From assembly GCF_023227905.1 (NCBI RefSeq), contig NZ_JALOCF010000045.1:1-39237 (forward strand): a stretch of 39,237 nt of DNA, written 5' to 3'. A model generated the notes under the pieces. The model was not told the origin of the DNA, made no database searches, and saw nothing but the letters and a program-made list of their open reading frames with translations. How positions within the stretch are numbered: position 1 is the first letter of the stretch; each line of letters starts with the position of its first letter. Of the stretch, positions 1-6,862 are shown in pieces. The position numbers and the translations under genes were made by a program. The DNA is from Methylobacter sp. (GTDB lineage: Bacteria; Pseudomonadota; Gammaproteobacteria; Methylococcales; Methylomonadaceae).

Positions 1-5
1 TCTTG

Positions 6-126
6 GCCTAACATGACGCTCAAAGGGACGTGCCGCCTCATGGCGGTTTTAAAGTTTTGTAATTTATCAAGCTTGGGGCTTCGTTTAGCGTCCGTGAGCG
101 GCACGCCCCTTAGCTCTACGTTAGCT
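6..126 (+). other. integron attC recombination site (candidate)
   Basis: The segment starts with an R''-like box GCCTAAC (6-12) and ends with an R'-like box GTTAGCT (120-126). Between them the two ends are imperfect inverted repeats: the run ending in acgtgccgc (about 29-37) pairs with gcggcacgcc starting near 101. Unpaired extra bases sit in one arm, as in folded single-stranded attC sites. The size of about 121 bp fits long, VCR-like attC sites. The R' box departs from GTTRRRY at one position. A reading frame with its own RBS starts 22 bp beyond the core site, as expected of a gene cassette. No integrase gene is in the window. Confidence 0.7.
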
Positions 127-147
127 AACAAAACAAGGAGTCCGTTA

Positions 148-816
148 ATGAGAATACTCGTCGTTTATTGGCATCCAGAGCCACAAAGTTTTAACGGTGC
201 GATGTTTCGCACGGCTTGTGAGACGCTTGTCGGTGTGGGGCATGAGGTGAAAACTTCCAACCTGCATGAAATGCACTTCGATCCGGTTTCAAGCCGGAAA
301 AACTTTACAATGATTAAAGATCCGAACTACCTTAAACAACAGATCGAAGAGATGCACGCCACCGAAACAAACGGCTTTTCCGCAGAGATCGAGACCGAGG
401 TGCAGAAGATTGAGTGGTGCGACATGATGATCTGGCAATTCCCACTCTGGTGGTTTGGATTGCCTGCCGTTCTCAAAGGCTGGGTTGACCGTGTTTTTGC
501 GATGGGGCGCATTTACAACTTTGAACATATATACGAGACAGGCGTTTTCCGTGGCAAACGGGCACTGCTTTCCCTGACGACAGGCGGACCGGAAGAGGCT
601 TATCGTAAAGAGGGATTCAACGGGGATATCACGGCAATTTTGCGCCCGATCCAACGGGGTATGTTGCAGTTCGCTGGCTTTGACGTATTGGCACCACAAA
701 TCGTGTATGCGCCTGTACGGATGATGGAGGAGCAAAGGAAACAACACCTTACGGACTATGCCGTACGCTTGCAGCGAATTTCCGACGAATCGCCCATTGA
801 TGTTGGAGCCCACTAA
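148..816 (+). CDS. NAD(P)H dehydrogenase (quinone), flavodoxin-like fold
   Basis: A 222-residue soluble flavoprotein of the Flavodoxin_2 family (NQO1/KefF/MdaB-like), expected to reduce quinones by two electrons using NAD(P)H and bound FMN or FAD. The N-terminus reads RILVVYWHPEPQSFN, the usual first strand and phosphate loop. The conserved segment FPLWWFGLPAVLKGWVDRVF follows near residues 98-117, and LTTGG near 142 contributes to the cofactor pocket. I chose the ATG at 148 because AAGGAG lies 7 bases before it; an in-frame ATG at 13 lies inside the attC-like site and would add a non-homologous leader. The gene stands alone, directly behind an attC-like site, so it is probably an integron cassette. 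The exact substrate cannot be told from sequence. Confidence 0.88.
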   Translation: MRILVVYWHPEPQSFNGAMFRTACETLVGVGHEVKTSNLHEMHFDPVSSRKNFTMIKDPNYLKQQIEEMHATETNGFSAEIETEVQKIEWCDMMIWQFPLWWFGLPAVLKGWVDRVFAMGRIYNFEHIYETGVFRGKRALLSLTTGGPEEAYRKEGFNGDITAILRPIQRGMLQFAGFDVLAPQIVYAPVRMMEEQRKQHLTDYAVRLQRISDESPIDVGAH

Positions 817-825
817 TAATGGGTT

Positions 826-846
826 GCCTAACGAATAAGGTTAGAT
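826..846 (+). other. possible internally deleted attC remnant
   Basis: Ten bases after the quinone reductase stop there is GCCTAAC (826-832), the same R'' box as at 6-12. It is followed only seven bases later by GTTAGAT (840-846), an R'-type box. This is where the cassette's own attC should lie, but the stem arms and centre are absent. Either the site has collapsed by deletion or the match is chance. Confidence 0.35.
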
Positions 847-973
847 TGTGTGAGCGATAGCGAACCACAACCTGAACCGGTTGTTGGACAAGTCCGGTGG
901 AAGTCGGAAGGCCGACTTTATTATAAGAAAATATCTTTTCGGATTTTTTGGGTTGCGGCGAGGAACGCTGTAA

Positions 974-997
974 GGCGGATTCGCGCAGCAATCCGCC
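974..997 (+). repeat. REP-like hairpin, copy A
   Basis: Perfect 8-bp arms ggcggatt (974-981) and aatccgcc (990-997) enclose the 8-base loop cgcgcagc. Copy B at 1086-1109 is the same element in the opposite orientation. Confidence 0.75.
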
Positions 998-1020
998 ACG
1001 AACGGAGCCTTGAGCCTGAT

Positions 1021-1053
1021 CCCCGCTCGGTTTTTTCCAAGCGAGGATTTTTT
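1021..1053 (+). terminator. probable rho-independent terminator
   Basis: Stem arms ccccgctcgg (1021-1030) and ccaagcgagg (1037-1046) pair at 8 of 10 positions, the other two being wobble-compatible in RNA. The loop is six T, and six T (1048-1053) follow one base after the stem. It would end rightward transcription from the quinone reductase region. Confidence 0.6.
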
Positions 1054-1085
1054 ATGCCCGATTGTAATTGATATTGTGCGTTATT

Positions 1086-1109
1086 GGCGGTTTGCTGCGC
1101 GAAACCGCC
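1086..1109 (-). repeat. REP-like hairpin, copy B, inverted
   Basis: Arms ggcggttt (1086-1093) and aaaccgcc (1102-1109) enclose loop gctgcgcg, the reverse complement of the loop in copy A. Read on the minus strand it equals copy A except for one base pair in the stem, where both partners have changed so that pairing is kept. Confidence 0.75.
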
Positions 1110-1205
1110 CTACAAACTACGAACTATGTGTGTAATCGAACAGCAAATAGCCTGGATGGAGCTTGCGGAATCCAGGGCTTTTGCAGCATTGACTATCCAG
1201 CACGG

Positions 1206-1304
1206 TAGGATGGGTAGAGCAACGCGACTTATAAAGCACGAAGTGAAACCCATCGTATAGGCGAATGATTTTGTGGGTTTCGGCTAGCGCCTCTACCCAT
1301 CCTA
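1206..1304. repeat. MITE-like inverted repeat, 14-bp perfect ends
   Basis: taggatgggtagag (1206-1219) is repeated exactly in reverse complement at 1291-1304. The interior holds aacccatcg and gtgggtttcg, which extend the pairing imperfectly. A related, shorter hairpin ending in cctctgcccatccta lies at 37461-37487. It encodes no protein that I would trust. Confidence 0.7.
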
Positions 1305-1360
1305 CACGCTGAGAAAACTCTACTCTGTAAGGCAAATTCGCCGCTAGACAACCGCCATAA

Positions 1361-1501
1361 CTGCGCTTGACTGTCATCGGCATTGTTGTGTTTATAGGTG
1401 CTTTTACGATTGTATTAGCTATTTTGCGTCTATATGCTGTGCAAGTTGGCTTGATGATATTAACCCAATACCTTTCGCGTCAATATGGCGAGCTGCGATA
1501 A
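1361..1501 (+). pseudogene. possible gene remnant or small membrane peptide
   Basis: After a TAA at 1358-1360 the frame is open for 46 codons to TAA at 1499-1501. It reads like a membrane segment: a hydrophobic stretch around GIVVFIGAFTIVLAILRLYA, then a polar tail ending QYLSRQYGELR. There is no ATG or RBS at the 5' end (only a TTG at 1367), and the frame emerges from repeat DNA. It may be the 3' stub of a gene whose front was lost to the repeats, or an unannotated small membrane protein. I do not recognise the family. Confidence 0.3.
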
Positions 1502-1563
1502 ATGTAACTTCCTATCGCACTTGGTTGAACCCAAAACATTAAATCAGTTTATGGGGCCACCTT

Positions 1564-2148
1564 ATGGATACAAAGCTCATCCTTTTTTTCCTGTATTCGG
1601 TTGCGGTGATTTATTTAGTGAACTCTGCTCTCACCGATAAATCAACGCAAACAAACATCAAAGAAGTCTACATGTATTCAGGAACCCTCGCATTGATAGG
1701 AATCATTGGCGAAGTGACGGTCAACAGCTTTTGCCGGGCCGTTTTCGATTCGCCGCTCTGGCTCTATCAGGTAGCGCCCATTCATCATGGCGACACCTCG
1801 GTGTTTGCGTTTTTTCAGTGGTCGCTGTACGGCTATCACCTTTATTTTGTACATAAAAAGCTTCAGTCTTTTAATCTGAACTATGAAGCCGCTATATTTG
1901 CGCTGGTGCTGTCGATCGATGCGATGTCGCTGGAAATATTAACGAATATTTCCAGCAATTTTTTATTAGATACCTTCATTTTTTATTACCTCCCTGGCGA
2001 TATCGGCCATTTGACCTCTATTTATGTAACTCCTGTTTATCTGCTGGGCGGCATCATACTGAACGAATTCTTTAGAAGATTTGAAAGAGACCCCCTATTT
2101 TTCGGCAACTTGGGTTTTTCTATTGCTTTTATTTTTGTGTTTTTATGA
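1564..2148 (+). CDS. polytopic membrane protein of unknown function
   Basis: A 194-residue, strongly hydrophobic protein that I cannot assign to a family. Likely membrane spans lie near residues 4-22, 37-55, 76-97, 108-127, 134-163 (probably one long or two short spans) and 178-194. Polar loops include a positively charged stretch FFRRFERD near 170-177. It ends inside the last hydrophobic segment, so the C-terminus is in or at the membrane. A GGGG run eight bases before the ATG may serve as RBS. The gene is isolated: repeats lie upstream, and an IS5-type element is inserted 33 bases after its stop. No catalytic motif is visible. Confidence 0.65.
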   Translation: MDTKLILFFLYSVAVIYLVNSALTDKSTQTNIKEVYMYSGTLALIGIIGEVTVNSFCRAVFDSPLWLYQVAPIHHGDTSVFAFFQWSLYGYHLYFVHKKLQSFNLNYEAAIFALVLSIDAMSLEILTNISSNFLLDTFIFYYLPGDIGHLTSIYVTPVYLLGGIILNEFFRRFERDPLFFGNLGFSIAFIFVFL

Positions 2149-2308
2149 CGCCGTAAGGGGGATTAATATGACAACTGCTAGGGAAGAGCTGAACAAATCG
2201 CGTTCCAGTCACAATTGCCAGACAAGCCGTTTTTTTTGCAAAAAAATGCATCATTTGGCCCCTCAATAAATGACATTTTAAGCGTTTTTCCCGATTTCTC
2301 TTCTTCAT

Positions 2309-2331
2309 CTGTCGTTTTCGGGAAACGACAG
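2309..2331 (-). terminator. hairpin downstream of the transposase
   Basis: Perfect 9-bp arms ctgtcgttt (2309-2317) and aaacgacag (2323-2331) enclose a 5-base loop, 14 bases past the transposase stop. No clear T-run follows, so it may instead protect the transcript or be part of the IS end. Confidence 0.4.
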
Positions 2332-2344
2332 ACGCAGGTTGCCC

Positions 2345-3301
2345 TCAGGCAGCCATCAGCTGCCGCCTGAGCAGGTAAAGATTGGCCAGCCCCACCAGCA
2401 AGTTGACCTGTGAGGCATTTTTCTCCAGACCGCGGTAACGGGTCTTTTGAAAACCGAATTGCTGTTTGATGACCCGGAAAACATGTTCTACGCGTGCCCG
2501 GATCGAGGACTGTTTGCGATTGCGCTTTTTCTGACTGGCCGACAGGTTTTTGCCGGGCTTGCGTTTGTCATTGACGCACCAGCGCATGCCCAGATGCCGG
2601 GCTCCACGCCGGTATTCATCGCGGGTATATCCGGCATCGGCAAAGACGACTCGATCAGTCTCCCGCAACAGCTTGGGCAATTCAGTGATATCCGCGACAT
2701 GGGCGGCTGTGGTCGTCACCGTGTGTACAGCGCCGGAATTCACATCGGCGCCGACATGGATTTTCATGCCGAAATACCACTGCTGGCCTTTTCGGGTTTG
2801 ATGCATATCAGGGTCCCGCGATTTGTCTTTGTTTTTGGTGGAGCTGGGCGCATGAATAATCGTGGCATCGACCATCGTACCTTGAGAAACCAAAAGTCCT
2901 TGTTCTTTCAGGTGGATATTGATGGTCTCTAACAGTTTTTCGGTGAGCTGATGCTTCTCCAACAAATGACGGAAATTGAGGATCGTGGTTTCATCCGGTA
3001 ACGCTTCGGTGACACTGCCAAAACCGGCAAAGCGGCGGACGCTATCAATCTCATAGAGAGCATCTTCCATCTGGCGATCAGAAAAACTGAACCAATTTTG
3101 CAGGCAGTGAATGCGCAGCATGCTGGCCAGCGGCATCGGTTGGCGACCGCGTCGTCCTGAGGTCGGGTAGGCAGGCTCAATCAAGGCAATCAGTTTTGTC
3201 CAAGGAACGGTTTGCTCCATTTCGCCCAGAAACACCTCTCTTCGGGTCAGGCGTTTTTTGTGGTTATAGTCGAGGTCAACAAAACTGGTTTGATATGACA
3301 T
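2345..3301 (-). CDS. IS5-family DDE transposase
   Basis: A 318-residue transposase that closely follows the IS5 pattern. The N-terminal domain runs from about 1-90 and includes PLASMLRIHCLQNWFSFSD. The catalytic core carries the DDE residues in MVDATIIHAPSSTKNKDK (first Asp near 142), VFADAGY (second Asp) and RARVEHVFRVIKQQFGF (Glu). The length is close to the IS5 type protein and no stop or frameshift interrupts it. With intact ends and target duplication the element may still be mobile. No strong RBS precedes the ATG, which is common in IS elements. Confidence 0.95.
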   Translation of the reverse strand: MSYQTSFVDLDYNHKKRLTRREVFLGEMEQTVPWTKLIALIEPAYPTSGRRGRQPMPLASMLRIHCLQNWFSFSDRQMEDALYEIDSVRRFAGFGSVTEALPDETTILNFRHLLEKHQLTEKLLETINIHLKEQGLLVSQGTMVDATIIHAPSSTKNKDKSRDPDMHQTRKGQQWYFGMKIHVGADVNSGAVHTVTTTAAHVADITELPKLLRETDRVVFADAGYTRDEYRRGARHLGMRWCVNDKRKPGKNLSASQKKRNRKQSSIRARVEHVFRVIKQQFGFQKTRYRGLEKNASQVNLLVGLANLYLLRRQLMAA

Positions 3302-3373
3302 AGGGGCATTGGCCTTGTTTTGAAGAATGGCTATATTATCCCATACTGAGGGATTTAATCAGCGCTTCCCTAG

Positions 3374-3986
3374 AGCAATTCTCGGTTATTTAAGATCACT
3401 CCCATTGTTAAACTCACTCTATTGAGCAGTAGGCACTTGCAGTGGCATGGACTAGATCCCGTTTGCCGCGCCGAGCACCGGAGCTTTCGCCGGGACAAAT
3501 CGGCAGGAAAGCCGATTTGCATGCGTAGCACCCGCAGGGCGAGGCTCAGGGATGTGCCGAGTGACTCTTGCCCACAGGGGCGCGGCAAGGAGGCCGCGCG
3601 TTGCCAGAGGGCCAAGGACGGCCCTTCTGGCAACCCCCGGTGAAAGCGAGGAGCGGAGGACTCAAGCGGCAACGGGCCGCCTTTTCTTTGGATACTTTCT
3701 TTTCGACTGCAAGGATGCAGGAGGTAGGCAGAAAACCGCTCCTGCGTTTTCTGCATTCGCCACATCCTTGTGGTTTAGCAATGCAGGAGCAATTGCCGAG
3801 GCGGCGCAAAAGAAAGTATCTCGCCTTCGGGGGCGAGACCCCGACTCAAGCAAGCGTCGCGGTAGCGACTCCTTGTTGCAATAGCGGCACCAAACACAAT
3901 GTCATGTAAATACAATACGTAATCGGCGCAATTTACGCTCAATACCGGATGAGTTTAAGCTTGACTCCCTATTGAGGAGTGCAGCC
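3374..3986. repeat. GC-rich non-coding repeat block
   Basis: No convincing gene. An outer inverted repeat gatactttctttt (3691-3703) / aaaagaaagtatc (3808-3820) encloses two small palindromes of a family found elsewhere in the window: ctgcaaggatgcag (3707-3720) and ccacatccttgtgg (3760-3773). The 19-mer gcaggagcaattgccgagg (3783-3801) recurs exactly at 27760-27778. The first 280 bp are rich in short inverted GC repeats. Overlapping reading frames on both strands are by-products of the composition. Confidence 0.6.
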
Positions 3987-4190
3987 ATGACAATACAAAA
4001 TAAAAATAAACTCGATTCGTCCTGGACAATATTTATTGAAACCTTAAGCGATGAATTTACTGCAAGAACAGGGTTCGGGGTATACGCCCATATCTCGCCA
4101 ACGGATGTCAATCAGGCCTATCATCAATACCAACTCAGCAATGCGCCGATGCGGCTATTCGTCCGGGAATATGTTCGGTCCTATGTTTAG
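3987..4190 (+). CDS. small hypothetical protein, 67 residues
   Basis: The start ATG at 3987 has GAGGAG 7-8 bases upstream, a strong RBS. An in-frame ATG at 3972 lies before that RBS and is unlikely. The product is soluble and charged, with a segment FIETLSDEFTARTGFGVYAH and a C-terminus ending VREYVRSYV. No signal peptide, membrane span or Cys pair is seen, and I do not recognise the family. The RBS can pair with actcc (3964-3968) in a 5-bp hairpin, which might limit translation. It converges on copA with only 10 bp between the two stop codons. Confidence 0.65.
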   Translation: MTIQNKNKLDSSWTIFIETLSDEFTARTGFGVYAHISPTDVNQAYHQYQLSNAPMRLFVREYVRSYV

Positions 4191-4200
4191 TCGGCAAGAA

Positions 4201-6441
4201 TCACTTGCGTTCGGTAAATCTTGCCCAACGCAAACGATTGGCGTTGGTAACTACAGTCACAGAAGACAATGCCATAGCCGCCCCGGCAATCATTGGGTTC
4301 AACAAAATACCGAATAGCGGATACAACAGGCCTGCTGCAACAGGGATACTGACCGTGTTATAGAAAAACGCCCCGATCAGGTTTTGTTTGATATTGACGA
4401 CTGTCGCCTTGGATAATTCAATAGCTTCCGGGACTTTTAGCAAAGAGCCTTGCAGAATAACCACGTCGGCGCTTTCAATCGCGACATCGGTTCCGGTGCC
4501 GATCGCAAAACCGACATCAGCCTGAGCCAGCGCAGGCGCATCGTTAATACCGTCGCCGACCATGCCGACCACTTCCCCCGCCTGTTGCAGCTCTTTAACT
4601 ACCTCGGCTTTATCTTGAGGCAACACCTGCGCCCGGACTTCGGAAATACCCGCCTGTTCGGCAATGGCATGAGCGGTTATTGCATTGTCCCCGGTCACCA
4701 TGATGATGCGCACGCCCTGATTTTTTAACACTTGTACCGCTTGTGCCGAATCCTTTTTGATCGGATCGGAAACAGCAATAATGCCGGCTATTTTGTTGTC
4801 AACGGCCAGCAGCATCGGCGTTTGCCCTGAAGCCGACAGTTGTTCCAACCGGTCGCTAAAGCGGGTGCAACTAACACCTTGCCCATCCATCAGCGCCTTG
4901 TTGCCGAACAGCACGTGTCTGTCGTTAATTGTCGCCATCACCCCATGACCTGCGACGGCGGCAAATTGTTTAGCTTTTTCCAGCTTTATTTGCCTTTGTT
5001 CCGCTGCCGCCAAAATCGCCGCCGCCAACGGATGCTCAGAGCCAGATTCGATACTGGCCGCCAATTGCAGCACCTGTTCCTCACTGATGTCGCCGATGGC
5101 TTCAACCGTCGATACAGTCGGTTTGCCTTCGGTGACCGTGCCGGTTTTATCGAGTATCAAGCAGGTGAGTTTCCCCGCCAATTGCAAGGCTTCGCCCTTA
5201 CGAATCAAGATACCGGACTGTGCGGCTCTGCCGACTGCGACCATCACGGAAATAGGCGTCGCCAAGCCCAAGGCGCAGGGACAAGCAATAACCAGAACGG
5301 TCATCGAGGTGACAAAAGCATAGCCCAATGAAGGCTCGGGGCCGAAAGCGTACCAAATTATAAATGTCAGCACGGAAACCACGACCACGGCCGGTACAAA
5401 AACACTGGAAATCCTATCAGCCAAGCGGGCGATTTCGGGTTTGCTGCTTTGCGCTTGCCGGACGCTTTTAATGATCTGCGCCAATGCGGTATCGCGGCCG
5501 ATGCGGGTTGCGGTAAATAAAAAGCTGCCGGCCTGGTTCATGGTGCCGGCAACCACTTCCGAACCTACGGTTTTCTCTACCGGCAGCGGTTCGCCGGTCA
5601 GCATGGATTCATCAACTGTGGAATGGCCTTCCAGCAGCACACCATCAACGGCGATTTTTTCGCCGGGCCTGACTCTTAGTGTTTCGTCCAAACCGACCTG
5701 CTCGATAGCGATATCGATTTCCTCGCCATTCCTGATCACTCTAGCCGTCCGCGGCTGTAAACCGATCAGTTGTCTGATCGCGCTAGAGGTTTTCCCTCGA
5801 GCTAAAGTTTCCAGGCCGGAACCGAGATTAATGAAAGCCAGGATCATCACGGCGGCTTCAAAATAGGCATGTTTTGCCAGAGACGGCAAGGTTCCGTAAT
5901 AATCGATGACAATGCAGGAATAGATCCATGCCGATCCAGTGCCCAAAGCGATCAACGTATCCATGTTAGCCTGGCCCAGCATTAACGATTTATACGCGCC
6001 GCTGTAAAAATGCCAGCCTGAATAGATCATTATGCCTGCGGTAATCAGGGCGATTTCCGGCCACACCCATTGACCTGCCGATGAACCGATTTCCGGCAAC
6101 CAGCCGAAATGTTCGGCGGCCATTAATATAGTGCCGAAGACAGCCGCCACAGCCGCTTTTTTCATCAGCTGCCGGTAGCGTTGCAACTCTTGTTCTTCCT
6201 GCTCTGCGGGATCTTCAAACCCCTCCATCACCGCCGCGTCATAACCGGCTGCCTTAACGGCCTGCGTTAACAATTCGGGGGCGGCGTGTCCTTTAACCAG
6301 CGCGGAATGATCGGCGAAGTTGACGCTAACTGAAGTGACTCCCTCCACTCCTGCCAAGGCACTCTCAACGGCGCTGACGCAGCCCGCGCAACGCATGCCT
6401 AAAATGGATAACCGCAATTCGTCAGAACTCTTTGTATTCAT
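4201..6441 (-). CDS. copA: Cu(I)-exporting P1B-type ATPase CopA
   Basis: A 746-residue inner-membrane copper pump that expels Cu(I) from the cytoplasm using ATP. It has one N-terminal heavy-metal-binding domain with GMRCAGC (residues 15-21). The actuator loop carries TGEPLPVEK (near 280), the metal site CPCALGLATP (near 387), the phosphorylated Asp in DKTGTVT (near 432), the P1B His-Pro in SEHPLAAA (near 470) and GDGINDAPAL (near 630). FFYN and MALSS in the last two spans are the residues that make the family Cu(I)-specific. AAGGGGG before the ATG is the RBS. The copper-chaperone gene lies just upstream on the same strand with a 16-bp gap, so they are probably co-transcribed. I do not see a clear CueR- or CsoR-type operator. 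Confidence 0.97.
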   Translation of the reverse strand: MNTKSSDELRLSILGMRCAGCVSAVESALAGVEGVTSVSVNFADHSALVKGHAAPELLTQAVKAAGYDAAVMEGFEDPAEQEEQELQRYRQLMKKAAVAAVFGTILMAAEHFGWLPEIGSSAGQWVWPEIALITAGIMIYSGWHFYSGAYKSLMLGQANMDTLIALGTGSAWIYSCIVIDYYGTLPSLAKHAYFEAAVMILAFINLGSGLETLARGKTSSAIRQLIGLQPRTARVIRNGEEIDIAIEQVGLDETLRVRPGEKIAVDGVLLEGHSTVDESMLTGEPLPVEKTVGSEVVAGTMNQAGSFLFTATRIGRDTALAQIIKSVRQAQSSKPEIARLADRISSVFVPAVVVVSVLTFIIWYAFGPEPSLGYAFVTSMTVLVIACPCALGLATPISVMVAVGRAAQSGILIRKGEALQLAGKLTCLILDKTGTVTEGKPTVSTVEAIGDISEEQVLQLAASIESGSEHPLAAAILAAAEQRQIKLEKAKQFAAVAGHGVMATINDRHVLFGNKALMDGQGVSCTRFSDRLEQLSASGQTPMLLAVDNKIAGIIAVSDPIKKDSAQAVQVLKNQGVRIIMVTGDNAITAHAIAEQAGISEVRAQVLPQDKAEVVKELQQAGEVVGMVGDGINDAPALAQADVGFAIGTGTDVAIESADVVILQGSLLKVPEAIELSKATVVNIKQNLIGAFFYNTVSIPVAAGLLYPLFGILLNPMIAGAAMALSSVTVVTNANRLRWARFTERK

Positions 6442-6457
6442 ACCGCCCCCTTATCCG

Positions 6458-6673
6458 TTACGGTGCTTCTACGGTAAAACCTGCACCGGCAATAGCATTA
6501 GTGATCACATCCAAGCTGGTTTTTTCGGCATCGAATTCAACGTTCACTTCATTGTTTTTGCTCGATGCATTAACCGACAACACACCCTCGATAGCTTCAA
6601 GTTTACTTGTTATATTGGTTTCACAACCGCCGCACTTCATGCCGGTAACGGTTAACGATACAGATTCAGTCAT
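6458..6673 (-). CDS. copZ: copper chaperone, single HMA domain (CopZ-like)
   Basis: A 71-residue protein consisting of one heavy-metal-associated domain. The Cu(I) site is GMKCGGC (residues 11-17), in the expected loop after the first strand. Proteins of this type carry Cu(I) to the N-terminal domain of CopA; the copA gene follows directly. AAGGAG lies seven bases before the ATG. The 190-bp gap upstream is shared with the divergent EAL-HDOD gene and should hold both promoters. The last residues (GAGFTVEAP) match the usual end of the fold, so the gene is complete. Another metal specificity is possible but less likely next to copA. Confidence 0.9.
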   Translation of the reverse strand: MTESVSLTVTGMKCGGCETNITSKLEAIEGVLSVNASSKNNEVNVEFDAEKTSLDVITNAIAGAGFTVEAP

Positions 6674-6862
6674 TTCAGTCTCCTTAATGTTGGTAACGCC
6701 GCTCTATTGCGACTTCTCTACAATCATGCCTTTATATCATACTCGACTGATGGCCGGTAATCATGGTATAAATCCCGGCATATATGGGGTTGCACTACGC
6801 TCTTGTGCCGTTCGGATAAACCCGACCCCAAGCGTTTAAAATTGATACTTTAAATAATTAGA

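Larger units (their letters stand above)
2182..3369 (-). mobile_element. IS5-subgroup insertion sequence, apparently complete
   Basis: The element is 1188 bp, close to the usual IS5 length. Its ends are imperfect terminal inverted repeats: ggaagagctgaacaaatc at the left (from 2182) and, reading inward on the minus strand from 3369, ggaagcgctgattaaatc (15 of 18 identical). Both ends abut CTAG (2178-2181 and 3370-3373), the 4-bp target duplication typical of the IS5 subgroup. One transposase gene fills most of it. About 160 bp between the gene's end and the left terminus are non-coding and carry a strong hairpin. Confidence 0.9.

Noticed and set aside
1117..1383. 88-codon minus-strand frame
   Set aside because: It is built on the MITE-like inverted repeat and has no RBS.
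2447..2932. 161-codon plus-strand frame
   Set aside because: It is wholly antisense to the transposase and mirrors its codons.
3370..3909. Several overlapping frames of 60-131 codons on both strands
   Set aside because: They lie in GC-rich repeats, overlap one another in all frames and show no protein family.
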